Part shown: positions 1 to 5,506 of the stretch, one piece after another
Layout: the number at the start of each line of letters is the position of its first letter
Position numbering within the stretch: the first letter of the stretch is position 1
Assembly: GCA_045605365.1 (NCBI GenBank)
Contig: JAZUPV010000017.1
Span: 1-6,870 of the forward strand
From: CAKVLS01 sp045605365
GTDB lineage: Bacteria; Bacillota; Clostridia; Christensenellales; UBA1242
DNA length: 6,870 bases
Reading direction: 5' to 3'
Notes under the pieces: generated by a model
What the model saw: the letters and a program-made list of their open reading frames with translations, nothing else
The model's database searches: none
Told to the model about the DNA's origin: nothing
Made by a program: the position numbers and the translations under genes

Positions 1-124
1 GTCATACTTTTGAGTGTAGTCAACTAAATTATGCTTTTTGTTTTGTATATATAACAAAAAAAGACTTTTGTATATGATTGATTTTTAACCTAAATTATAT
101 TATTATATATATTAGGAGATTAGT
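1..124 (+). other. Leader region upstream of the first operon
   Basis: Apart from the promoter at 78-106 and the TAGGAG ribosome binding site at 113-118, I see only AT-rich sequence. The frame from base 1 stops at 25-27 (TAA) and could be the tail of an upstream gene, but eight codons are too few to judge. Confidence 0.4.
78..106 (+). promoter_or_regulatory. Sigma-70-type promoter for the first operon
   Basis: The -35 box TTGATT lies at 78-83 (4 of 6 matches to TTGACA). A 17-base spacer separates it from the -10 box TATTAT at 101-106 (5 of 6 matches to TATAAT). The predicted transcription start is about 112-114, directly at the TAGGAG ribosome binding site (113-118), which gives a leader of only about 11-13 bases. 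The same two hexamers with the same spacing occur before tcdA (3958-3986). The region is very AT-rich, so a chance match is possible; the spacing and the position relative to the gene support the call. Confidence 0.6.
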
Positions 125-874
125 ATGAAAAAGGGCTTAAAATTATTTCTTTCGTTATTATCAGCAGTTGTATTTGCTGTTTCGATGATATTTTTTGTAA
201 TTGGTATATCAAGCTGCGGCTATGTTGACAAAAACAACCCAGAAGAATATCCAATTGTTTATGACGAAGAGTTAACTATCTTTGACAATAACATATCTTA
301 TATAGGTGGTGTAGTTGCTCATCAGTCTATTGTAGTTAAGGGTACTATTAGAAATGTATCAGAGTCAAACAAGTATGTTAAGCTATATGTTTGGATCAAA
401 TACGACGAAGGTGACAATGTAGAAAGAAGTCAATCTTTCTTAGTGGATAGTTTTGCATTGTCTCCACAAGAGACCAAGTCTATCTTTGATACGATATCTG
501 TAGACAAAGACAAGGCTTATGTAGAGATAGAATATGCTTCTGCAGTGATTAATAGCGTACCACACAGAATTATCGAAAACCAAGCTTATTATTATTTTGC
601 ACTATACATAATACCAGCTGGTATATTTATGGTTGCAGGTTTGATTTGTTTCTTTATATTTATCGGCATCAAACCAAAATATGTAGAAGAAGAATCTCTT
701 ACAAGTATAGACACACCGTTTATTGGTAATGTTCTTCAAGAATTAACAAACAACGCTCCTACATATAACGAACCAGAACTTGTAGAATGTGAATATTGTG
801 GCAGTTTAAACAAATTACAGTCTGGCAAATGTTCAAATTGTGGAGCAAAGTTAAAAAAAGGTAAACGTAAATGA
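125..874 (+). CDS. Two-helix membrane protein with C-terminal zinc ribbon, possible lipoprotein
   Basis: A 249-residue protein of unknown function and the first gene of the operon. Residues 7-30 form a hydrophobic N-terminal helix after a KKGLK start. It ends in ISSC (Cys31), which fits a lipobox, so signal peptidase II cleavage and lipidation are possible; the segment could equally be an uncleaved anchor. Residues 32-155 are predicted extracytoplasmic and beta-rich. The stretch around 69-122 (VVKGTIRNVS, then LYVWIKYDEG and LSPQET) resembles the FxLYD/DUF3426 type of small beta-sandwich. A second helix spans about 156-181. The cytoplasmic tail ends in a zinc ribbon with Cys222-x2-Cys225 and Cys236-x2-Cys239, then a basic KLKKGKRK terminus. 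The start is set by TAGGAG at 113-118, six bases upstream of the ATG. Its stop overlaps the next start (ATGA). Similar zinc-ribbon membrane proteins are common and poorly characterised in Bacillota. The topology is inferred. Confidence 0.85.
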   Translation: MKKGLKLFLSLLSAVVFAVSMIFFVIGISSCGYVDKNNPEEYPIVYDEELTIFDNNISYIGGVVAHQSIVVKGTIRNVSESNKYVKLYVWIKYDEGDNVERSQSFLVDSFALSPQETKSIFDTISVDKDKAYVEIEYASAVINSVPHRIIENQAYYYFALYIIPAGIFMVAGLICFFIFIGIKPKYVEEESLTSIDTPFIGNVLQELTNNAPTYNEPELVECEYCGSLNKLQSGKCSNCGAKLKKGKRK

Positions 875-1437
875 TATATATAGTAAAAGACTGCATGACC
901 CAAACTAGGCAAGACAATATCGTAGTAGGTAGAACAAACGTGGAACTAAACCAAACAGGTCTATTAGAAGCAAAAAAACTTGCCAAACAACTAAAAGACG
1001 TTAAGTTTGATGTAATATATTGTTCTCCACTTGTTAGATGCAATCAAATGGCAAACATAATTTGTCCTGACCAACAAGTAAAATACGACGATAGAATAAC
1101 CGAGCGTGGTTTTGGTCTACTTGAAGGCAAAGAAATACTAAACCTAAACAACTTGCCTTTGTGGAAAATCAATCATATTTCTCGTTGGAACTGCGAAAAT
1201 CTAACTGATGTTAGACGTAGAGCCGTGTCTTTTTTGAAAGAAAAGATAAATTATCTTAAACTTATCGGCAAAGACAAAAATATATTGATTATCACTCACA
1301 ATGCGGTTATATCTTGTTTTAGAGCTTTTTTAGAAGGCAAACCACAAGACAAGCTATACAACAATTATTTTATCAAAAATACCCAAGTATTAACTTATGA
1401 CGTCAATACTATCAAAGATTTAAAGGAAAAAGACTAA
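871..1437 (+). CDS. Histidine phosphatase superfamily protein lacking the catalytic RH pair (probable pseudoenzyme)
   Basis: A 188-residue protein that aligns along its length with phosphoglycerate-mutase-like histidine phosphatases. Visible hallmarks are GRTNVELNQTG at 20-30, the CSPLVRCNQMA segment with Arg56 at 51-61, ITERGFGLLEG with Glu79 at 76-86, and the distal ITHNAVI with His143 at 141-147. The N-terminal strand that normally reads VRHG, carrying the nucleophilic His and its partner Arg, reads VKDC here (residues 5-8). The phosphate-accepting His is therefore Asp and the Arg is Lys. The reading frame is otherwise intact, so this looks like a retained protein rather than decay. Without the nucleophile, ordinary phosphohistidine chemistry is not expected; a binding or regulatory role is an inference. 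The ATG overlaps the previous stop by four bases and has only a weak AAGG site (858-861), so translational coupling is likely. It ends in a TAATG overlap with the next gene. Confidence 0.9.
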   Translation: MIYIVKDCMTQTRQDNIVVGRTNVELNQTGLLEAKKLAKQLKDVKFDVIYCSPLVRCNQMANIICPDQQVKYDDRITERGFGLLEGKEILNLNNLPLWKINHISRWNCENLTDVRRRAVSFLKEKINYLKLIGKDKNILIITHNAVISCFRAFLEGKPQDKLYNNYFIKNTQVLTYDVNTIKDLKEKD

Positions 1438-2126
1438 TGTCAACAATCAAATGCGGAAAATATCACAAATTTGCGCACGGCTTTGACAAAAATATGTGTG
1501 ACGAAAATGGTAACTTTGACCTAACTATCGCCGAACAAATTGCGTCACAGGGTTTGAGTTGTGGGTATATGACAACTTTTAGAACAATGCGCCAAGTAGG
1601 TGACGACCTTGACTATAGATATATGTCTAACGGTCAAGGGGTGTATTGCAATGTTTTGGTTGCTATCCCAGACTATTTTGTTGTAGATGGCAAAGTAGTA
1701 CCTGTTTTGCCACAAGATATTAGAGAACAAATACCTACCATTGATGATGGTGCAGAGCGTAGTCTTGTAGATATTGTTACCAAGCAAAAAGACGGCACAA
1801 TAGTCGTACCAAAGCAATTTGTGTATGGTTATTATTTATTTGATGGCAAAACCGCTCAAGTATTAGATTTTGTTCAAAACGACCAGCATTTTAGCCAACT
1901 ATCTTTAGAAGAACAAGTTGCTTTTGTTGATGACTGGCAAGAAAAACTAAAACAAAAAGGTATGGATTATCTACTAGCCTATGGCGAAAAACAAGACCAA
2001 GCCACTCTAACAATCGCCCGTGCTATGGCGGAGCTACAAGACTTTAGCGAGAGTGGTGTTAGACAAAATATTGTTGACCAAACTCATCATATCGTCTCAA
2101 ATTTAAATAAGGAGCAGTGTCAATAA
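1437..2126 (+). CDS. Hypothetical soluble protein, 229 aa, family not recognised
   Basis: I do not recognise this family. The protein has no signal peptide or membrane segment and looks cytosolic. The first 60 residues are rich in Cys, His and Gly (Cys6, His10, His14, Cys21, Cys42), which could reflect metal binding but is not a standard motif. Residues about 68-145 look like alternating beta strands and turns (GVYCNVLVAIP, YFVVDGKVVPV, QFVYGYYLFDGK). Residues 155-229 are predicted mostly helical, with a HH pair at 217-218. The start codon overlaps the previous stop (TAATG) and is preceded by AAAGGA at 1422-1427, nine bases from the ATG. The next small gene begins on the last base of its stop codon. 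This coupling suggests that it is made together with the degenerate phosphatase and the acidic 52-residue protein. An enzyme, an adaptor or an effector are all possible. Confidence 0.85.
   Translation: MSTIKCGKYHKFAHGFDKNMCDENGNFDLTIAEQIASQGLSCGYMTTFRTMRQVGDDLDYRYMSNGQGVYCNVLVAIPDYFVVDGKVVPVLPQDIREQIPTIDDGAERSLVDIVTKQKDGTIVVPKQFVYGYYLFDGKTAQVLDFVQNDQHFSQLSLEEQVAFVDDWQEKLKQKGMDYLLAYGEKQDQATLTIARAMAELQDFSESGVRQNIVDQTHHIVSNLNKEQCQ
2109..2114 (+). promoter_or_regulatory. Ribosome binding site supporting the 52-aa gene
   Basis: AAGGAG lies inside the 3' end of the 229-residue gene, 11 bases before the ATG at 2126. It is one of the stronger Shine-Dalgarno matches in the window. It is the main evidence, with the TAATG junction, that the short downstream frame is translated. 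Confidence 0.6.
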
Positions 2127-2284
2127 TGGACAAATTACAACTAATGCTACTTGCAGAAGAGCAAGACTGCGAAAGTTTTGAAGAAGAAGACCTTCAAGAG
2201 CAAACAGTAGATAAAAATCAACAATACAAAGATTTTTATGACGATATCAAACACCCAAGCAATTATATAAAGGAAGATTGGTAA
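2126..2284 (+). CDS. Small acidic protein, 52 aa, unknown function
   Basis: A short frame that starts MDKLQLMLLAEEQ and ends YIKEDW. It is strongly acidic, with an EEED run at 19-22 and many further Glu and Asp residues (roughly 16 acidic against 5 Lys). Leu, Gln and Glu in the first 30 residues suggest one amphipathic helix, followed by an aromatic/acidic patch (YKDFYDD, 34-40). There is no signal peptide and no Cys pair. Support for its being real: it starts by TAATG overlap with the preceding gene, has AAGGAG upstream, fills the only gap in an otherwise gapless operon, and leaves four bases to the next start. I do not recognise a family. A small acidic partner or inhibitor of a neighbouring protein is a guess. 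A simpler reading is a spacer ORF that keeps ribosomes moving to the metallophosphoesterase. Confidence 0.72.
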   Translation: MDKLQLMLLAEEQDCESFEEEDLQEQTVDKNQQYKDFYDDIKHPSNYIKEDW

Positions 2285-2288
2285 AAGT

Positions 2289-2987
2289 ATGAAAATTATA
2301 GTTTTTAGTGATTTACACGGCAATATCTATGCATTAAATAACTTGCTTAAAACAAAAGATTATAAAGAAGCAGACCTAAGAATTTGCCTAGGTGACTATG
2401 TCGCTATGGGACCTAGACCTAACGAAACAACAAAAAAAATAACCCTAGAAAACTGTATTATGCTACTTGGCAACAACGATAGCTATGTAGTCAATGGCCT
2501 GCCACACGACGAAGTTGTCAATATGCCAAAAGATAGACAACAACATATCAAATACGTCCGTTCTATATTAGAGCCATTAAATATAGGCTTTTTGAAAATG
2601 TTGCCTTATCATTATGTGCATCAAGTAGGCAACAAAAAATTATATTTTACACACTACGCTTGGGAAGATAATCATAACGTAAAAGATTGTCCAATCAACC
2701 CAACAGCCCATGACTTGCAACAAGCATTTTTAGATATTGACGCAGATTATATATTCTTTGGGCACAAACACGAACCTGTCGGTGCAGAAGTCGATGGCAA
2801 AGTTTATTGTGGTGTAGGGTCTGTAGGTATGAGTTATCCAGCAAACTATGTTGTAGTTGATGTAGACGATAACAACAATATCACTATCACACGCAAACAA
2901 CTCGATTATGATTTTTATCGTATGAAACAAGATATGCTAGACCAAAATTATGTCTGTGCAGAAACTTTCTTAAAGTTTTTTGACTAA
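2289..2987 (+). CDS. Metallophosphoesterase, calcineurin-like (YfcE/MJ0936-type)
   Basis: A 232-residue cytosolic metal-dependent phosphoesterase. The metal-site motifs appear in order: SDLHGN (Asp8, His10), LGDYV (Asp36), LGNND (Asn62), FTHY (His122) and FGHKH (His159, His161). This is the full di-metal set of the calcineurin-like superfamily. The GNHD position reads GNND, so the usual His next to the metal-binding Asn is Asn63. Such variation is common in the small YfcE-like branch (GNxD), and that branch is where I place it. The substrate is not readable from sequence; cyclic nucleotides, dinucleotides or small phosphodiesters and monoesters are possible. The start follows an AAAGGAA site at 2269-2275, somewhat far (13-14 bases) from the ATG. 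It is the last gene of the operon and is followed at once by the terminator at 2990-3019. Confidence 0.93.
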   Translation: MKIIVFSDLHGNIYALNNLLKTKDYKEADLRICLGDYVAMGPRPNETTKKITLENCIMLLGNNDSYVVNGLPHDEVVNMPKDRQQHIKYVRSILEPLNIGFLKMLPYHYVHQVGNKKLYFTHYAWEDNHNVKDCPINPTAHDLQQAFLDIDADYIFFGHKHEPVGAEVDGKVYCGVGSVGMSYPANYVVVDVDDNNNITITRKQLDYDFYRMKQDMLDQNYVCAETFLKFFD

Positions 2988-2989
2988 AT

Positions 2990-3019
2990 AAAAAAGACCT
3001 AAATTATTAGGTCTTTTTT
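2990..3019. terminator. Bidirectional intrinsic terminator between convergent genes
   Basis: A perfect 13-base-pair hairpin: the arms are 2990-3002 and 3007-3019, with a four-base ATTA loop. The core is GACCTAA/TTAGGTC, flanked by A6 on the left and T6 on the right. It therefore reads as stem plus U-tract on both strands. It lies two bases after the metallophosphoesterase stop and five bases beyond the galU stop, so one element probably ends both transcripts. Confidence 0.93.
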
Positions 3020-3024
3020 GTTGG

Positions 3025-3837
3025 TTAAAATTGTTTGTGTTTTGACAAATATACATTTGCTCTAACAAGGTCAGGTTTGTATCCTAGGTCAAAACGTTTG
3101 CCTTGATACTGATATGCCATAAAACCATTTAGATTGTTTAAAGCGTCAGTTAGTTGATATTCACCGTTAGGTGCAGGTTCGATTTTGTCCAACTCTCTCC
3201 AAACATCTTTTGTTATGATATATCTACCAACGCTAGCATATCTAGAAGGGGCAAGTTTTGCAGATTTTGGCTTTTCACAAATTTTTGTGCTGTGTACAAC
3301 TCTGCCTTCTTTTTTGATTTGGTCAACGACACCATATTTTGTTATTTCTTTTCTGCTACATTTAAATACCGCATTTACAGATTTGCCATACTTGTCATAG
3401 ACTTGTATCATTTGTTTTAGTAGTGGTGTATCGGCTACAACAAGGTCGTCACCATACATTAGGCAGAAGTCATTGTTTTTGACATACTCTTTGGCACATT
3501 TTACTGCGTCGCCAGAGCCTAACTGATTTACTTGTTCTACAAAGTTGATTTTTACACCTTTAGGTTTAGTGTCAAGTAGTTTTAAAAATTGTGGTTTGCC
3601 TTTGACAAAGTTTTCGTAGTCTAGGTCTTGTTCAAAATAATCCTTTATCAAAGTCTTGCGTTTGTTGATAACTATTGTTATGTTTGTTATGCCACTATCT
3701 ACAGCTTCTTTTATAAGATAGTCTAGGGCTGGGCGGTCTACAAGTGGAAATAGTTCTTTTGGTAAAACTTTTGTCATAGGCAAAAAGCGTGTACCATATC
3801 CGCCACATAATATAACTGCGTGTTTTAAATTACTCAT
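3025..3837 (-). CDS. galU: UTP-glucose-1-phosphate uridylyltransferase
   Basis: A 270-residue GalU, slightly shorter than the usual ~290. It makes UDP-glucose from UTP and glucose-1-phosphate in the cytosol, for glycolipid, teichoic acid or exopolysaccharide synthesis. Visible motifs: the nucleotide-binding loop CGGYGTRFLPMTK (11-23), PKELFPLVDRPAL (26-38), the LGSGDAV segment (106-112, usually LGxGHAV), YGDDLVVAD with the metal-site Asp (128-136), CEKP (187-190), SVGRYIIT (202-209) and GEYQLTDAL (225-233). The loop has CGGYG where most GalU have AAGLG, and GYK (252-254) replaces the usual GDK or GSK. The core is complete, so it is probably active. The start is fixed by AGGAG (plus-strand 3844-3848), six bases before the ATG. 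It is transcribed alone from its own promoter. Confidence 0.95.
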   Translation of the reverse strand: MSNLKHAVILCGGYGTRFLPMTKVLPKELFPLVDRPALDYLIKEAVDSGITNITIVINKRKTLIKDYFEQDLDYENFVKGKPQFLKLLDTKPKGVKINFVEQVNQLGSGDAVKCAKEYVKNNDFCLMYGDDLVVADTPLLKQMIQVYDKYGKSVNAVFKCSRKEITKYGVVDQIKKEGRVVHSTKICEKPKSAKLAPSRYASVGRYIITKDVWRELDKIEPAPNGEYQLTDALNNLNGFMAYQYQGKRFDLGYKPDLVRANVYLSKHKQF

Positions 3838-3855
3838 AATATTCTCCTACTATTA

Positions 3856-3884
3856 TTTATGCCAAAGTTTGGTTAAGATGTAAA
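3856..3884 (-). promoter_or_regulatory. Sigma-70-type promoter for galU
   Basis: Read on the minus strand: -35 TTTACA (plus 3879-3884, 5 of 6 matches), a 17-base spacer, and -10 CATAAA (plus 3856-3861, 4 of 6). The predicted start is about 3848-3850, next to the AGGAG site (3844-3848), giving a leader of only about a dozen bases. A short palindrome sits in the spacer. Confidence 0.55.
3862..3872. repeat. Short palindrome in the galU promoter spacer, possible operator
   Basis: CCAAA-G-TTTGG is a perfect 5+1+5 inverted repeat. It begins on the base next to the galU -10 box and lies wholly inside the promoter spacer. Its position would suit a repressor or a spacer-binding activator, but an 11-base palindrome can easily arise by chance. 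Confidence 0.25.
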
Positions 3885-3957
3885 CCTTTTTATCATAATT
3901 TGTTCAAAAATTTTTACCTTATATTTTGTTAGCGCATATCAAGTAGTTATATAAAAG

Positions 3958-3986
3958 TTGATTTTTTGGTAGTTGTTTGGTATTAT
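3958..3986 (+). promoter_or_regulatory. Sigma-70-type promoter for the tcdA operon
   Basis: -35 TTGATT at 3958-3963, a 17-base spacer, and -10 TATTAT at 3981-3986. The hexamers and spacing are identical to the promoter at 78-106. Counting six to seven bases from the -10 puts transcription start at about 3992-3993, on the A of the tcdA ATG. No Shine-Dalgarno sequence lies between the promoter and the gene, which points to a leaderless mRNA. Confidence 0.6.
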
Positions 3987-3992
3987 TTTAGT

Positions 3993-4679
3993 ATGGAAAG
4001 ATTTGATAGAACAACCAAACTTATAGGTAGTGACAAAGTGCAACTTTTGCAAAATTCTAAAGTTGCCGTTTTTGGCGTGGGAGGTGTAGGCTCTTATGTT
4101 ATAGAAGCACTTGCCCGTGCTGGCGTTGGCAAACTTATGCTAGTAGATAGTGACGTAGTTGACATAACCAACATCAATCGTCAATTAGTGGCTCTTACGT
4201 CTACTATCGGTCAGCCCAAGGTAGAAGTAGCAACACGTAGAGCACAAGATATCAACCCAAATATTGTTGTTGACGCCCGTCAAACTTATTTTGACAAAAA
4301 CACCCTTGGTGACTTTGATACACTTCAAGATTATGATTATATAGTAGACGCTATCGATAGTGTAACAAGCAAACTTTTGTTAGTAGAGTATGCTACCGAG
4401 CATAACATTAAGATAATTAGCTGTATGGGTACCGGCAACAAACTTGACCCTACACGTTTTGAAGTGGCAGACATTTCAAAGACAGAATATTGCCCACTTG
4501 CAAAAGTTATGCGCAAAGAACTAAAGTCAAGGGGCATCAACCATCTCAAGGTTGTTTATTCAAAAGAACAACCACACAACTGCGACAGCTCTACCAATAT
4601 ACCGGCTAGTATTTCTTTTGTACCGTCAGTTGCTGGGCTTATACTAGCAGGTCAAGTGATAAAGGACTTAATCAACTAA
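3993..4679 (+). CDS. tcdA: tRNA threonylcarbamoyladenosine dehydratase (TcdA/CsdL, ThiF-E1 family)
   Basis: A 228-residue E1-like (ThiF/MoeB fold) protein that uses ATP to dehydrate t6A to cyclic ct6A at tRNA position 37. Motifs: ERFDRTTKLIG at the N-terminus, the Rossmann loop GVGGVG (28-33), LVDSDVVDITNINRQ (50-64) with the acidic ATP-site residues and Arg63, VDAIDS (118-123), and the family-specific CMGTGNKLDP (144-153) through DISKTEYCPLAKVMRKEL (160-177). I chose the ATG at 3993 rather than a TTG at 3966. Family members start close to this point, the upstream extension (VVVWYYFS) is not family-like, and the extension would lie inside the promoter. It heads an operon with two other RNA-modification genes and shares a TAATG overlap with the next one. 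MoeB- or ThiF-type activity is less likely because the TcdA-specific middle region is present. Confidence 0.9.
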   Translation: MERFDRTTKLIGSDKVQLLQNSKVAVFGVGGVGSYVIEALARAGVGKLMLVDSDVVDITNINRQLVALTSTIGQPKVEVATRRAQDINPNIVVDARQTYFDKNTLGDFDTLQDYDYIVDAIDSVTSKLLLVEYATEHNIKIISCMGTGNKLDPTRFEVADISKTEYCPLAKVMRKELKSRGINHLKVVYSKEQPHNCDSSTNIPASISFVPSVAGLILAGQVIKDLIN

Positions 4680-5503
4680 TGGAACTACACGAACAAATAC
4701 AAAAAGACCTTGTAAAAACTTACAAAAGTACCATCTGGCACAAAGTCTTACGTGCGATAAAAGACTATGACCTAATCAAACCAAAAGACAAAATCGCAGT
4801 CTGTATATCTGGTGGCAAAGATAGTATCTTGCTTGCTAAGTGTATGCAAGAGTACAAAAGACATACACCATTAGATGTAGAATTTGAGTATATCGTTATG
4901 AACCCAGGCTACACCCAACAAAATCTTGACCTTATCAAACATAACGCAAAATTGCTAGATATACCTATCAAAATATTTGATAGTGATATTTTTGATATTG
5001 TCCAAGATATAGACGATTCTCCGTGTTATTTATGTGCACGTATGCGCAGGGGTTGTCTATATGACTTAGCTCAAAGCCTTGGTTGCAACAAGATTGCTCT
5101 TGGTCATCACTTTAATGACGTTATAGAAACAATACTTATAAGTATGTTTTATGGCTCAGAATACAAAACTATGATGCCAAAACTAAAAAGCACCAACCAC
5201 AAGGGTATGGAGCTAATCCGTCCACTATATCTTGTCAAAGAACAAGATATAGTTAGTTGGAAGGATAATTACAAACTAGAATTTTTGCAATGTGCCTGCA
5301 AACTAACTGCAAAAGTAGATAGTGGAGAATTGGTTTCAAAACGAAAAGAAATAAAACAACTAATTGCCACCTTAACCCAAGATAGTCCTAATGTAGATAT
5401 CAATATTTTTAGAAGTATCCACAATGTCAATTTAGATACAATCTTAGGCTATACTCTAGATGGCAAACACTATACTTTTTTAGACAAATACAAAGGAGAA
5501 TAA
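4679..5503 (+). CDS. ttcA: tRNA 2-thiocytidine biosynthesis protein, TtcA family
   Basis: A 274-residue PP-loop ATP pyrophosphatase. The TtcA branch thiolates cytidine 32 of tRNA, using ATP and an oxygen-sensitive [4Fe-4S] cluster. Visible: the PP-loop SGGKDS (44-49), the MNPGYTQQN segment (74-82), PCYLCARMRRG with Cys116-x2-Cys119 (115-125), LGHHFNDVIET (141-151) and a distal CAC (Cys205, Cys207). The CxxC pair plus one distal Cys is the TtcA cluster arrangement, so an Fe-S enzyme is likely. The C-terminal ~60 residues (NIFRSIHNVNLD and onward) are less familiar. The start overlaps the tcdA stop (TAATG) with AAAGGA at 4661-4666. Its 3' end carries the ribosome binding site of the next gene. 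A related PP-loop thiolase with another tRNA target cannot be excluded from sequence alone. Confidence 0.85.
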   Translation: MELHEQIQKDLVKTYKSTIWHKVLRAIKDYDLIKPKDKIAVCISGGKDSILLAKCMQEYKRHTPLDVEFEYIVMNPGYTQQNLDLIKHNAKLLDIPIKIFDSDIFDIVQDIDDSPCYLCARMRRGCLYDLAQSLGCNKIALGHHFNDVIETILISMFYGSEYKTMMPKLKSTNHKGMELIRPLYLVKEQDIVSWKDNYKLEFLQCACKLTAKVDSGELVSKRKEIKQLIATLTQDSPNVDINIFRSIHNVNLDTILGYTLDGKHYTFLDKYKGE

Positions 5504-5506
5504 CAA

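Larger units (their letters stand above)
3838..3992. other. Divergent intergenic region between galU and tcdA
   Basis: This 155-base stretch holds both divergent promoters. The central part (about 3885-3957) is AT-rich, including AAAAATTTTT at 3906-3915, and could act as upstream promoter sequence for either direction. I see no riboswitch-like fold, tRNA or small ORF with a ribosome binding site in it. Confidence 0.6.

Noticed and set aside
1..27. Open frame ending in TAA that could be the tail of an upstream gene
   Set aside because: Only eight codons are visible with no recognisable motif; it cannot be told from chance.
35..60. Inverted repeat TTTTTGTT / AACAAAAA upstream of the first operon, as a possible terminator
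   Set aside because: It is almost entirely A:T with a ten-base loop, and neither strand has a T-run after the hairpin, so it would not work as an intrinsic terminator.
871..900. Frameshift or sequencing error as the cause of the missing RHG motif
   Set aside because: The frame is continuous from the strand before the motif (MIYIV) through GRTNVELNQTG just after it, with the correct spacing, so the VKDC change looks like true substitution. A miscall affecting several bases in a row is unlikely.
1545..1817. Minus-strand open frame of 90 codons opposite the 229-aa gene
   Set aside because: It has no family-like sequence and is fully covered by a coupled plus-strand gene, so it is a shadow frame. 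The same applies to the antisense frames at 759-1043, 2730-2930, 4337-4549 and 5848-6045, and to the plus-strand frames inside galU at 3154-3420.
125..2987. Toxin-antitoxin or anti-phage defence reading of the first operon (small acidic gene next to unknown genes)
   Set aside because: No toxin, nuclease, ATPase or defence domain can be recognised, and no mobile element is nearby; the label would rest on gene size alone.
3966..3992. TTG start extending TcdA by nine residues (VVVWYYFS)
   Set aside because: The extension overlaps the promoter spacer and -10 box, has no ribosome binding site, and is not family-like; the ATG at 3993 fits the TcdA N-terminus.
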